Assembly (NCBI RefSeq): GCF_000739735.1
Contig: NZ_BBJF01000009.1
Location: forward strand, 1 to 64,000
Source of the DNA: Paraburkholderia ginsengisoli NBRC 100965
GTDB lineage: Bacteria; Pseudomonadota; Gammaproteobacteria; Burkholderiales; Burkholderiaceae
Direction: 5' to 3'
Length of the DNA stretch: 64,000 bases
Shown here: positions 1 through 8,673 of the stretch, in pieces
Numbering within the stretch: the first letter of the stretch is position 1
Layout: each line of letters begins with the position of its first letter
The notes under the pieces: model-generated
Seen by the model: the letters and a program-made list of their open reading frames with translations, nothing else
The model's database searches: none
What the model was told of the DNA's origin: nothing
Translations under genes and position numbers: made by a program

Positions 1-1635
1 CCGCTCGCGGACTACAACCTGCTTTCCAGCGACATCGCGTTGTCCGCGGCACTCGAGCGCGACGGCGCCGGCTGGCATCGCGAAGCGCTGTTGCGACACG
101 GCGCGGCGCTCACCACACCCGATACGCTCGCGCTCGCTGAACTCGCCAACCGTCATACGCCCGAGTTGTTCACGCATAATCCGCGCGGCGAGCGCATCGA
201 CGCGCTGGAGTTTCATCCTTCATGGCATACGCTGCTTTCGCTGTTGCGTCGTGAAGGACTGCATGCGTTGCCGTTCTCCGATCCGCAACGTGGTGCGATG
301 GTCGCGCGCTGCGCCGGCTACTTTCTGCATGCGCAGCTCGAATCCGGTTCGCTCTGTCCGCTGACGATGACCTTCGCCAGCATCCCGGTCCTGCAGCGCG
401 AGCCCGCCTTGTTCGACACGTTGCGCGACCAGCTCTACTCGCGCGAGCACGATCCGCGCGACGTGCCGCTCGCGCGCAAGACGTCGGCGATGATCGGCAT
501 GGGCATGACCGAGAAGCAAGGCGGCTCCGACGTGCGCAGCAATCAGACCCGTGCGCATGCGCTCGGCGGCGGGGGCCGCGGCGCCGACTACCGGCTCGTC
601 GGCCACAAGTGGTTTTTCTCCGCGCCGCAGTGCGACGCGCATCTCGTGCTTGCGCGCACCGGCGATCATGCGGGCCTGTCGTGCTTCTACGTGCCGCGTT
701 TCGCACCGGACGGCAGCAAGAACGCGGTGCAAATCCAGCGTCTGAAAGACAAGCTCGGTAACCGCTCGAACGCGAGCAGCGAAGTCGAATTCCTCGACGC
801 GTTCGGCATCATGATCGGCGACGAAGGACGGGGCGTGCCGACCATCATCGAAATGGCGAACTACACGCGGCTCGATTGCGTGATCGGCAGCGCGGCGTTG
901 ATGCGAGCGGCACTCGTGCAGGCGATTCACCATGCGCGCCATCGCAGCGCGTTTGGCCGGCAGTTGGCCGATCAACCGTTGATGCGCAACGTCCTCGCCG
1001 ATCTCGCGTTGGAGTCGGAAGCGGCGACGGTGCTGTTCATGCGTCTCGCGCGAGCTTTCGAGGCATCGGCGGACGCCTCATCGGGCTCGCCCGCCGAGCG
1101 CGCGTGGCGGCGCATCGTCACGCCGGCGGCGAAGTACTGGGTCTGCAAGCGCACGCTGGAGTTCACCGGCGAGGCAATGGAAGTCTGGGGCGGCAACGGC
1201 TACGTCGAAACCGGTCCGATGGCGCGCTTCTATCGTGAAGCACCGGTGAATTCGATCTGGGAAGGGTCCGGCAACGTGATGTGCCTCGACGTGCTGCGGG
1301 CAATGGAGCGCGAGCCGGACGCGGCGCAAGCGTTGTTCGCCGCGTGGCAGGCGGATGCGCAGGCGCATCCGGCGTTGCGTGCCGCGCTCGGTAACCTGGC
1401 CGCCACACTCAACGGACCGGCCGAGCAGCGCGAAGCGTCGGCGCGCCGGATCGCGCAACAGATCGTGTTGATCGCGCAGGCGACGCTGCTCGTTGAGTAT
1501 GCGCCCGCCGCCGTCGCGGACGCGTTCATCGCCACCCGTCTCGCTGAAGGCTGCGGTGAAAGCGGCCGCGTGTACGGCACGCTGCCGGCCACGTTCGACC
1601 ATGCGGCGACCGTCGAACGGGCTTTTCGCGCGTGA
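1..1635 (+). CDS. Acyl-CoA dehydrogenase, AidB/isovaleryl-CoA dehydrogenase-like (5' end outside window)
   Basis: FAD-dependent acyl-CoA dehydrogenase superfamily, AidB-like branch. The reading frame is open from base 1 (P-L-A-D-Y-N-L), so the gene begins upstream; the TTG at 40 is an internal codon. Residues such as MTEKQGGSDVR, the KWFFSAPQ segment and the C-terminal EVWGGNGYVE...SIWEGSGNV block are characteristic of AidB-type members. PLADYNL normally sits close to the N terminus of this family, so probably only some 10-20 residues are missing. Family members act on acyl-CoA esters or, for AidB, bind DNA in the alkylation response; the substrate cannot be read here. The gene is followed after 106 bases by an aldehyde dehydrogenase on the same strand. 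Confidence 0.88.
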   Translation, partial: PLADYNLLSSDIALSAALERDGAGWHREALLRHGAALTTPDTLALAELANRHTPELFTHNPRGERIDALEFHPSWHTLLSLLRREGLHALPFSDPQRGAMVARCAGYFLHAQLESGSLCPLTMTFASIPVLQREPALFDTLRDQLYSREHDPRDVPLARKTSAMIGMGMTEKQGGSDVRSNQTRAHALGGGGRGADYRLVGHKWFFSAPQCDAHLVLARTGDHAGLSCFYVPRFAPDGSKNAVQIQRLKDKLGNRSNASSEVEFLDAFGIMIGDEGRGVPTIIEMANYTRLDCVIGSAALMRAALVQAIHHARHRSAFGRQLADQPLMRNVLADLALESEAATVLFMRLARAFEASADASSGSPAERAWRRIVTPAAKYWVCKRTLEFTGEAMEVWGGNGYVETGPMARFYREAPVNSIWEGSGNVMCLDVLRAMEREPDAAQALFAAWQADAQAHPALRAALGNLAATLNGPAEQREASARRIAQQIVLIAQATLLVEYAPAAVADAFIATRLAEGCGESGRVYGTLPATFDHAATVERAFRA

Positions 1636-1741
1636 CGCCTGAATTCGCATCAACGCACAACCCGCAGCAGAATCCGCAGGACCCGCCCATCAGATAAGCG
1701 CGATCCGACGCGCACCGTCGTCCATCAGGGAGTGAAGCCGC

Positions 1742-3160
1742 ATGAAGAACGATTTGCCCGAGCTCGCCGCGCTCGAAGCACTGCTGCGCGATCAACGCGC
1801 GGCTTACCTGCGCGCGCCTTATCCGTCTTGGGACACACGCGCCACGCATCTGCGGGCGTTGCGCAAGGTCATGCTCGACAATCGCGACGCGCTCGCCGCG
1901 GCGATGAGCGCGGACTTCGGCAATCGCGCGAAAGAAGAAGTGCTGCTCGGCGAATTCCTGCTGGTGAAGGAAGAGATCGACGCCGCGCTAAGACACGGCA
2001 AGCGCTGGATGAAACCGCAGCGCCGCAGCACCGACAAGTGGCTGCTGCCGGCGCGCGCCAGGGTCGTGCCGCAGCCGCTCGGCGTGGTCGGCATTCTGGT
2101 GCCGTGGAACTATCCGGTGCTGCTCGCCGCCGGGCCGCTGATCAGCGCGTTGACCGCGGGAAATCGCGCGATCATCAAGATGTCCGAATTGACGCCGCGC
2201 ACCTCGGCGTTGTTCGAGCAGCTGATCGGCCAGACCTTCGCGCGCGATCACGTCGCGGTCGTCAACGGCGACGCGGCACTCGGCGCGGCGTTCAGCGCGC
2301 AGCCGTTCGACCACCTGCTGTTCACCGGCTCGACGAGGGTCGGCCACGAAGTGATGCGCGCGGCCGCCGAGCATCTGACGCCGGTCACGCTCGAACTCGG
2401 CGGCAAGTCGCCGGCGATCATCGGCGCGCACGCGCGCTTCGACAACGCGGTGGACAACCTCGTCGCCGGCAAGACGTTCAACGCCGGGCAGACCTGCGTC
2501 GCGCCGGACTACGTGCTGGTGCCGCGCGGGACGGAGCAGGCGTTCATCGAACGGGCGCGCGCGCGGATGGCGAAGCTGTATCCCGGCTTCGCGAATAACC
2601 AGGACTACACGTCGATCATCACGCCGCGCCACTTCGCGCGTCTCCAGCGTCTCGCCGACGAAGCCCGCGCCGCCGGCGCGCAACTGCATGCGCTGACCGA
2701 CGCCGCGCCCGATCCGGCGAGCCGCCGCTTTCCGTTGACGGTCGTCACGAGCGCGCCCGACGAATGCGCGCTGATGCAGGAGGAAATCTTCGGGCCGCTG
2801 CTGCCGGTCATCCCCTACGACACGCTCGACGACGCGATCGCGTACATCAACACGCGCCCTCGTCCGCTCGCGCTGTATCTGTACGCGGACGATGCGGGCA
2901 CAATCGAGCGCGTCACGCACGAAACGATCGCGGGCGGCATGGCGGTCAATGAAACGCTGATGCACCTCGCGTGCGAAAGCCTGCCGTTCGGCGGCGTCGG
3001 CGCGAGCGGGATGGGTGCCTATCACGGCTATGAAGGCTTCGTGACTTTCTCGAAGATGAAGCCGGTGTTGACGCAGGCGCGGCTGAACGCGCGCGGCTGG
3101 ATCGCGCCGCCGTACGGCAAGCGGGTCAACGCGTTATTGAAATTGATGATGCGCTTCTGA
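1742..3160 (+). CDS. Coniferyl-aldehyde-type aldehyde dehydrogenase
   Basis: 472-residue NAD(P)-dependent aldehyde dehydrogenase oxidising aldehydes to acids. The catalytic cysteine is C252 in NAGQTC, the general base E218 is in LELGGKSP, and the cofactor-binding PWNYPV and FTGS blocks are present. The length and the Y-L-R-A-P-Y-P-S-W N-terminal region resemble the short coniferyl aldehyde dehydrogenase (CalB-like) branch. A GGGAG ribosome-binding site lies about ten bases before the ATG. The neighbouring acyl-CoA dehydrogenase suggests a small catabolic pair, but they do not overlap and the real substrate is unknown. The flagellar genes start only after the stop codon, on the opposite strand. 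Confidence 0.88.
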   Translation: MKNDLPELAALEALLRDQRAAYLRAPYPSWDTRATHLRALRKVMLDNRDALAAAMSADFGNRAKEEVLLGEFLLVKEEIDAALRHGKRWMKPQRRSTDKWLLPARARVVPQPLGVVGILVPWNYPVLLAAGPLISALTAGNRAIIKMSELTPRTSALFEQLIGQTFARDHVAVVNGDAALGAAFSAQPFDHLLFTGSTRVGHEVMRAAAEHLTPVTLELGGKSPAIIGAHARFDNAVDNLVAGKTFNAGQTCVAPDYVLVPRGTEQAFIERARARMAKLYPGFANNQDYTSIITPRHFARLQRLADEARAAGAQLHALTDAAPDPASRRFPLTVVTSAPDECALMQEEIFGPLLPVIPYDTLDDAIAYINTRPRPLALYLYADDAGTIERVTHETIAGGMAVNETLMHLACESLPFGGVGASGMGAYHGYEGFVTFSKMKPVLTQARLNARGWIAPPYGKRVNALLKLMMRF

Positions 3161-3196
3161 CGCGACCGAAGCGTAGCAACGGCGCAGCACGGTCGC

Positions 3197-3562
3197 CTAA
3201 CGCGGCGATGCGCCGTCTTCGATTTCGGTGGCCACCACGTCGGTCACGTCCTGCGCGGCGGCGGTTGCGCTCGCGCCGTGCGGTGGTTCATCCTCGGCGC
3301 CGCTTTCCAGACGATGCAGCCACGCGAGCAATTCCGCCACCGCCTGATAAAGCTGCGGCGGAATACGCGCGTCGAGGTCCACCTGCATCAGCAGCGAGAC
3401 CATTTCGGGCGCTTCGTGGACATACAGGCCCGCTTCCTTCGCGCGCTGCACGATCATCTCGGCCAGCAGTCCATAGCCTTTGGCGACCACGCGCGGCGCG
3501 GGATCACCGCTCTGCGTGTCGTAGACGAGCGCGGCCGCGGTGCGGCGATGTTTGCGGCTCAT
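3197..3562 (-). CDS. FlhB C-terminal-domain-like protein (FlhX/FhlB type, export switch paralogue)
   Basis: 121-residue soluble protein matching only the C-terminal cytoplasmic part of FlhB/YscU. The blocks PRVVAKGYGLLAE, YVHEAPEMVSLLMQVDLD and IPPQLYQAVAELLAWLHRL align with PKVVAKGVNLVAA, LLEAPPLARALYHNVDLN and IPGPLYGAVAEVLAWVYQL of the full-length FlhB at 41552-42763. The homology begins just after the position of the NPTH autocleavage motif, so the protein equals the cleaved-off subdomain with no membrane part. Its ATG overlaps the TGA of the upstream FliK-like gene by one base, implying translational coupling. Related stand-alone proteins (FlhX, YlqH) exist in other flagellates. The role here, perhaps substrate-specificity switching, is inferred. 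Confidence 0.85.
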   Translation of the reverse strand: MSRKHRRTAAALVYDTQSGDPAPRVVAKGYGLLAEMIVQRAKEAGLYVHEAPEMVSLLMQVDLDARIPPQLYQAVAELLAWLHRLESGAEDEPPHGASATAAAQDVTDVVATEIEDGASPR

Positions 3563-5040
3563 CAGATATCCCAGTCGAAATCGTTGCGCGGGGCGGCGTC
3601 CGTGCGAACCGCGCGCGTGGTGCGACGGGCGGGCGTCGCGGCGTTGGCCGTCGGGTCTGCCGCCGAAGTTGTCGAGGCCGCCGAGGTGGACGAAGTCGCC
3701 GCCGATGCCGAACGCGCATACGCCGACGCCGCCGCCTGCGCATCCGCCGCGTTGGCCGCTGTCGCCGCAGCGCCGGGCGCGCCGCCGCCGATCTCGCGGA
3801 TCGTCAACCCGCTCAGTTCGATGCCCGCCGCCGCGAGCCGTTGCCGGAAGCTCTCGCCCTGCATCGCGAGTCGTGCCGCGCCGCCCGGGGTCGCCTGCAC
3901 GCGCGCCACCAGTCGCATGCCGGTCAGCGTCAGATCGGCGTCGACGGTGCCGAGGGTCGGCAGCGACAGCGTCAGACGCGTGCGCCACGGCTGGTTGTCC
4001 TCGCTCGCCGTGCCGCCGCCGCTGCGATCCCATTCGTCGCCTTCCTGTTCGATGGTCCAGTCGAGCCGCGCGCCCGGCCACGCTTCGCCGCTCCAGCGAA
4101 ACTGGCCAGTCGCGAGCAGATCCAGTTGCTGGCGCACCAGCGGGACGGTCGCGGGATGCACCGACGCGGCCATCGATTGCGAACTCTGTGCCGCGCCCGC
4201 CTCTCCCGTTTGCGCCGCCGCGCTGTGCAGCCCCGTATGCGCGGGCTGGCCATTGAGATCGGACAGCGAACTGGCCAGCACCTCGCCGGCGACGAAACGC
4301 GCGGCCTGCGCAGTCAGGATCGACGGCATCGCGCGGGCGGCGGCGTTGTTGTCGGGCGCGCCGTTTTGCATGCCGCCGCTTGGCGCGCCGCCATTGGACG
4401 CAACGCCGGTACCTTGACGCATCGCGCCGTTCGGCAGCGGCGCATCGCCGTCGTCGTTGGTCCAGTCGAGCGGCAGTTGCGCGGCGGCGGCCACCAGTTT
4501 GTTTTGCGCCTCGCCGGCAAGACTCGTCGGCGAGCGCTGGCCGGCCAGCCATTGTGCGAGATGCGCTTCGTAGAACAGGCCGCTGTCGCCGACCGTCTGT
4601 TCGAGCGCCGCCGCCAGCGCCGCGACCGGCACCTGGGCAGCCGCCACATTGGCGGTGGCCGCAGCGTTGGCCACCGTGCCGGCAGCCGCCGAATTGGCGT
4701 TCGATGCGGTGGATGCAGAGGGCGTGTCGAACAGCGTCGAGCCGCCGACTTCGATATCGAGCGCCGGCGCGGCCGGCCAGATCGGCGTCTGGCCGAGCAC
4801 GGCCAGGGTCGCTTCGCCGCCCGCGTGCGCGATCGCATTGAGCGTCAGCGCGACGGCGGACAACGCGGTTTGCGCGGAAGACGGCGGTGCAGGCGTCGTA
4901 GCGGCAGGCGCATTGGTCGGCGCGGTCTCGACGCCCGTCGCGCCGGTCTGCGAGGTCGCCGTGCTGCCCGGCGCGATGTTGAGCAGACTGTCGACCCGGC
5001 TCGTAAGCAGCGAAGCGAGGGCCGTGTCGATTCCGTTCAT
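3562..5040 (-). CDS. FliK-like protein (second hook-length-control-type protein)
   Basis: 492-residue Ala/Thr/Asn-rich protein. The C-terminal third carries a FliK-C-like pattern: a run LTLSLPTLGTVDADLTLTGM, then a basic segment and QRLAAAGIELSGLTI near residues 340-440, followed by a low-complexity Ala/Ser/Thr tail ending FDWDI. FliK proteins measure hook length and touch FlhB to switch export. The gene is a second, divergent FliK relative beside fliST, while the canonical fliK is at 12516-14003. AAGGA precedes the ATG with good spacing. It is coupled by a one-base overlap to the FlhB-C-like gene, so a FliK-like and an FlhB-C-like protein are made together. Precise function is not evident. 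Confidence 0.75.
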   Translation of the reverse strand: MNGIDTALASLLTSRVDSLLNIAPGSTATSQTGATGVETAPTNAPAATTPAPPSSAQTALSAVALTLNAIAHAGGEATLAVLGQTPIWPAAPALDIEVGGSTLFDTPSASTASNANSAAAGTVANAAATANVAAAQVPVAALAAALEQTVGDSGLFYEAHLAQWLAGQRSPTSLAGEAQNKLVAAAAQLPLDWTNDDGDAPLPNGAMRQGTGVASNGGAPSGGMQNGAPDNNAAARAMPSILTAQAARFVAGEVLASSLSDLNGQPAHTGLHSAAAQTGEAGAAQSSQSMAASVHPATVPLVRQQLDLLATGQFRWSGEAWPGARLDWTIEQEGDEWDRSGGGTASEDNQPWRTRLTLSLPTLGTVDADLTLTGMRLVARVQATPGGAARLAMQGESFRQRLAAAGIELSGLTIREIGGGAPGAAATAANAADAQAAASAYARSASAATSSTSAASTTSAADPTANAATPARRTTRAVRTDAAPRNDFDWDI

Positions 5041-5137
5041 GCCGATTCCTTGGTCACATTCGCGGTAGCGCGCTCAATCTCAAATCGGTCCGCGTAAGCC
5101 TGGTGACCCGCACGCGTGCGCGCGCACCTGAGCCTCT

Positions 5138-5464
5138 TCAGCGCGCGCCGTACAGTTCCTTGAGCACGCGCGTCGGCCGTCCGGCGAACAGCGCCGACAG
5201 ATTGGCCATGCGCGGATTCGCCAGATCCCGGATGGCGGCATCGTCCGCGAGGATCTGGCGGATCAGCGCGTATTTGCGCAGGCGCTCAGCCTCGTCGAGC
5301 TTCACACCGGAGTCGGCGTCCCTCAACGCGTCCACCAGATGCCGGTATTCCTCCTGCAAGTGGACCAGATCGCTCCACAAGTCCCGTCGGGCCGCCGTCA
5401 GCATGCGGCAGGAAAGCGCTGCGACCGCCTCGTAGCGGGCGAAATAGTCTGCGTTCGATGTCAT
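5138..5464 (-). CDS. fliT: FliT-type flagellar protein
   Basis: 108-residue, mainly alpha-helical acidic/basic protein directly after fliS, with which it overlaps (TGATG). Start chosen at the ATG coding MTSNADYFARYEA, because the longer frame would run far into fliS. In enterobacteria FliT is the export chaperone of the cap protein FliD and binds FlhDC as an antiactivator; sequence conservation is low, so the assignment rests on size, helical character and the fliS-fliT order. A 97-base gap separates it from the FliK-like gene downstream. Confidence 0.8.
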   Translation of the reverse strand: MTSNADYFARYEAVAALSCRMLTAARRDLWSDLVHLQEEYRHLVDALRDADSGVKLDEAERLRKYALIRQILADDAAIRDLANPRMANLSALFAGRPTRVLKELYGAR

Positions 5465-5895
5465 CTCATGCTTTCCGCGGCCGGCTGGGCTGCCATCCGC
5501 GCGATCTCCGGGGCAATGCCGATCCATGCCTCTTCGAGCGTCGCAAGCAGGCCGTCGACTTCGACCAGCATCGTCTCGCTCTGTTTGATATTGGCTTCGA
5601 GCAGCCGACGCGTCATATAGCTGTACAGCGCGTTCAGCCGCTCCGCAATCTCGCCGCCCACTTCAAGGTTGAGCGACTGCTGCAGCCCGCTTTCGATAAT
5701 CCGGATCGCCTTGCTGATCGCCATGCCTCGCTCGGCCACGTTGCCTTGCTGCAAGTGCATCCGCCCCTGTGCGATCGCCTGCCGTGCGCCCTGATACAGC
5801 AACACGATCAGACGGTGCGGACTTGCGCCCATCACACTTGTCTCGACACCGACGCGCGCATACGCATTGGCTCCAGCGTGTCCTGGGGAAAACAT
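5461..5895 (-). CDS. fliS: FliS, flagellin export chaperone
   Basis: 144-residue FliS with the family start MFSPGHAGANAYARVG and the helical-bundle segment SPHRLIVLLYQGARQAI. FliS binds the C terminus of newly made flagellin and keeps it unfolded until export. The internal ATG at 5895 is preferred over the in-frame ATG at 5913 because AGGAG lies eight bases before it and the protein then starts where homologues start. It overlaps fliT. A sigma-28-like promoter is readable about 90 bases upstream, fitting a late (class III) gene. Flagellin itself is not in this window. Confidence 0.95.
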   Translation of the reverse strand: MFSPGHAGANAYARVGVETSVMGASPHRLIVLLYQGARQAIAQGRMHLQQGNVAERGMAISKAIRIIESGLQQSLNLEVGGEIAERLNALYSYMTRRLLEANIKQSETMLVEVDGLLATLEEAWIGIAPEIARMAAQPAAESMR

Positions 5896-6268
5896 CGGCG
5901 CTGCTCCTCTCATACAGACTGCGGTTTGGTCGTGGCATGGCGGCCCGCGGTGTCACGGCGCCCGAACTTGCCCTGTATCCGGGTTATCGGATACGCAACG
6001 ACAAAGCTTTAGCCCGATGTAAGGAGGATTAAGGGCGCATTGCGCACTTGCCGGCCCGACGCCGACGAGGCTCGCCAGTCTCCATGGCGAACCAGACCAG
6101 CGAGCACGCGGGCCGCCGCGACGCCGCCCCACCGGCAAAGGCGTGGGCAGCCGCGGCCGCGCCGCCGTCACGGGCGGCGCTGACCGCACTCACGCAGAGT
6201 CATGCAGGCTCATCCGACTCAGGCAAGCGAGGGACCGCGCGCGGCATGCCGCGCCGCGTGCGGCCCGC
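5896..6268. other. fliS-fliE intergenic region
   Basis: 373 bases between the start of fliS and the end of fliE. It holds the sigma-28-like site for fliS described separately. No convincing open frame with a ribosome-binding site and no U-tailed hairpin ending the fliE transcript were seen. Confidence 0.6.
5984..6011 (-). promoter_or_regulatory. Sigma-28 (FliA) promoter candidate for fliS
   Basis: On the minus strand the sequence reads TAAAGCTT, 12 bases, TCCGATAA. This is one mismatch to each half of the enterobacterial sigma-28 consensus TAAAGTTT-N11-GCCGATAA, with one extra spacer base. It ends about 90 bases before the fliS start and would place fliST under FliA control. Confidence 0.6.
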
Positions 6269-6607
6269 TCAGACCGACATCTGCGCGATGTCGTTGTAGG
6301 CGGACACCAGCTTGTTGCGCACCTGCAAGCCGAACTGGAAGCCAACGTTGGCCTTTTGCATGTCGACCATCACGTCGTTCAGCGACACGTTCGACGAGCC
6401 CAGCTCGAACGCCTGCGATTCGCCGATCGCGGTTTTCTGGTCGTTGCTGATCTTGTCGAGCGACGCCTTCAGCGCCGACGCGAAACCGCCGACGGTCGCC
6501 GCACCGGACTCCCCGGCTGCGGCCGGGCTTGCGCCGCCGGCCGCCTGCGCTGCCATCGACTGCATCTGTTGCAGCGCCGACGAGAGCGCGTTCACGGGCA
6601 TGGTCAT
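6269..6607 (-). CDS. fliE: FliE, hook-basal body junction protein
   Basis: 112-residue FliE, the adapter between the MS ring and the proximal rod. The C-terminal half (FELGSSNVSLNDVMVDMQKA and VGFQFGLQVRNKLVSAYNDIAQMSV) is strongly typical. The start at MTMPVNAL is chosen because GGAG lies five bases upstream; an in-frame ATG 15 bases earlier would contain that site. It is divergent from fliF across a 263-base intergenic region that holds the shared G-tract motif. Confidence 0.95.
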   Translation of the reverse strand: MTMPVNALSSALQQMQSMAAQAAGGASPAAAGESGAATVGGFASALKASLDKISNDQKTAIGESQAFELGSSNVSLNDVMVDMQKANVGFQFGLQVRNKLVSAYNDIAQMSV

Positions 6608-6719
6608 GTTCTCTCCGTTCAATGATGGACCGGCGGGTCACAGCCGCGCCGCACAGCCATACGCACAGCCGTGCCGATCTGAACCGAAGCATAGCAAGCC
6701 CCCCCTGCCCGACAGGCCC

Positions 6720-6748
6720 GAAAGTAGGGGGGAAACCCGGCTCTATTC
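6720..6748. promoter_or_regulatory. Candidate class II flagellar operator, fliE/fliF
   Basis: The plus strand reads GAAAG-TA-GGGGGG, then AAACCCGGC and TCTATTCAA. On the fliE strand this is TTGAATAGAG followed by CCCCCC and CTTTC. TTGAATAGA is shared exactly with the flgB/flgA region, and similar elements precede fliL, flhB and flhD. The AATAG core resembles the right half of the enterobacterial FlhDC box. Its position between two divergent early operons suits an activator site. Confidence 0.45.
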
Positions 6749-6870
6749 AAGCAATCGGGTTGAGCGGCGCTGCGGATAATTTCAAGGGTGAAAGTCTCTG
6801 TCCGTACGCCCGCCGACCCTCGGCGCGCTCCAGCGGCAGAACGCAAAGGCATCCCGGAGATACCCGACGC

Positions 6871-8673
6871 ATGGATTCGTCAGCCAACTCTTTGATCAAC
6901 CCCGACGCCCGCATGGGGCTGGCCGGCGCGCAGCCCGGCGCCGGCGCGGCCGGCACCGGCCAGGCGGGTGGCGCCGCCGATCTCGGCGGACTCGGCGGCA
7001 ACCTGGGCGGGATGGGCGGCAACTTCACCCAGCGTCTGTCGGGGCTCGCGCAGATGCGCGGCAATCCGCGCGCGCCGCTGATCTTCGCGGTCGCACTGCT
7101 GGTCGCGATCGTGGCGGGCCTGTTCCTGTGGTCGCGCGCGCCGGACTACAAGGTGCTGTTCAGCAATCTGTCGGACCGCGACGGCGGCTCGATCATCGCC
7201 GCGCTCCAGCAGGCCAACATCCCCTACAAGCTCTCCGATAACGGTGGCGCGATCCTCGTGCCCGCCGAGCAAGTGCACGAGATGCGTCTGCGGCTCGCGT
7301 CGCAAGGTCTGCCCAAGAGCGGCTCGGTCGGCTTCGAATTGATGGACAACCAGAAATTCGGCATCAGCCAGTTCGACGAACAGATCAACTACCAGCGCGC
7401 GCTCGAAGGCGAACTGGAACGCACGATCGAATCGATTTCGACGGTGAAGTCGGCGCGCGTGCATCTGGCGATTCCGAAGCCGAGCGTGTTCGTGCGCGAC
7501 AAGGAAGCGCCGTCGGCGGCGGTGCTGGTCAACCTCTTTCCGGGCCGCGTGCTCGACGAGGGCCAGGTGGTCGCGATTACGCACATGGTGTCGTCGGCGG
7601 TGCCGGAAATGCCGGTGCACGGCGTGACGATCCTCGACCAGGACGGCAACCTGCTCACGCAGCCGACCACCGGCAGCGGGCTCGACGCGACGCAACTGAA
7701 GTACCGCCAGCAGATCGAGCGCAACACGCAGCAGCGCATCAACGCGATCCTCGCGCCGCTGTTCGGCGCGGGCAACGCGCACTCGCAGGTGAGCGCCGAC
7801 ATCGACTTCTCACACAGCGAACAGACCTCGGAGAACTACGGCCCGAACGGCAATCCGCAGCAGGCGGCGATTCGCAGCCAGCAGTCGAGCAGCGCAACCG
7901 AAATGTCGCAAGGCGGCGCCTCGGGCGTGCCCGGCGCGCTCTCCAACCAGCCGCCGCAACCGGCCTCCGCGCCGATCACGGCGGGCAACGGCGCGAGCGG
8001 CGTCAGCACCACGCCGGTCAGCGACCGCAAGGACTCGACCACCAACTACGAACTCGACAAGACCGTGCGCCACATCGATCAGCCGATGGGCGGCATCCGC
8101 CGTCTGTCGGTGGCGGTGGTCGTCAACTATCTGCGGGTGGCCGACGCCAAGGGCAACGTGACCATGCAGCCGGTCACCGCCGACAAGCTCGCGCAAGTCA
8201 CGCAACTGGTGAAGGACGCGATGGGCTTCGACGCGGCGCGCGGCGACTCGGTCAACGTGGTCAATAGCGCATTCACCGCCGACATCGACCCGAACGCGAA
8301 CCTGCCGTGGTGGCGCACGCCGGACATGCTGGCGCTCTACAAGCAGATCGCGACCTACCTCGGCATCGGCGCGGTGGCCCTGTTCCTCTACTTCGTGATG
8401 GTGAAGCCGGCGCTGCGCCGCGCCTTCCCGCCGCCGGAGCCGGTCGCCGTGGCCGCGCTGGCGTCGCCGGACGAGCCGGTGCTGCTGGACGGCATTCCGG
8501 CCGCCGAGCGCGATGGCGCGGTGGTCGAGATCGAGACCGACAGCGAAACGCTCGCGCTCGAAAACGCGAAACACAAATATGAGCGGAACCTGGAGTTCGC
8601 GCGCAACATCGCGCGCCAGGATCCGAAGATCGTTGCAACCGTCGTGAAAAATTGGGTGTCCGATGAGCGCTGA
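6871..8673 (+). CDS. fliF: FliF, flagellar MS-ring protein
   Basis: 600-residue FliF that multimerises into the membrane/supramembrane ring, the assembly base for rod, C ring and export gate. A Gly/Ala-rich N-terminal tail (residues 1-60) precedes transmembrane segment one (about 69-88). The periplasmic ring-building domains follow, then transmembrane segment two (about 494-513). The cytoplasmic tail ends in NLEFARNIARQDPKIVATVVKNWVSDE, the conserved FliG-binding motif. Start chosen at MDSSANS with GGAGA about eleven bases upstream; a longer in-frame extension runs back through the promoter region. It overlaps fliG by 11 bases at the head of fliFGHIJK. Confidence 0.97.
   Translation: MDSSANSLINPDARMGLAGAQPGAGAAGTGQAGGAADLGGLGGNLGGMGGNFTQRLSGLAQMRGNPRAPLIFAVALLVAIVAGLFLWSRAPDYKVLFSNLSDRDGGSIIAALQQANIPYKLSDNGGAILVPAEQVHEMRLRLASQGLPKSGSVGFELMDNQKFGISQFDEQINYQRALEGELERTIESISTVKSARVHLAIPKPSVFVRDKEAPSAAVLVNLFPGRVLDEGQVVAITHMVSSAVPEMPVHGVTILDQDGNLLTQPTTGSGLDATQLKYRQQIERNTQQRINAILAPLFGAGNAHSQVSADIDFSHSEQTSENYGPNGNPQQAAIRSQQSSSATEMSQGGASGVPGALSNQPPQPASAPITAGNGASGVSTTPVSDRKDSTTNYELDKTVRHIDQPMGGIRRLSVAVVVNYLRVADAKGNVTMQPVTADKLAQVTQLVKDAMGFDAARGDSVNVVNSAFTADIDPNANLPWWRTPDMLALYKQIATYLGIGAVALFLYFVMVKPALRRAFPPPEPVAVAALASPDEPVLLDGIPAAERDGAVVEIETDSETLALENAKHKYERNLEFARNIARQDPKIVATVVKNWVSDER

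Noticed and set aside
6529..6870. N-terminal extension of FliF in the same frame
   Set aside because: It would read through fliE and the divergent promoter region; the ATG at 6871 has a ribosome-binding site and family-like start.
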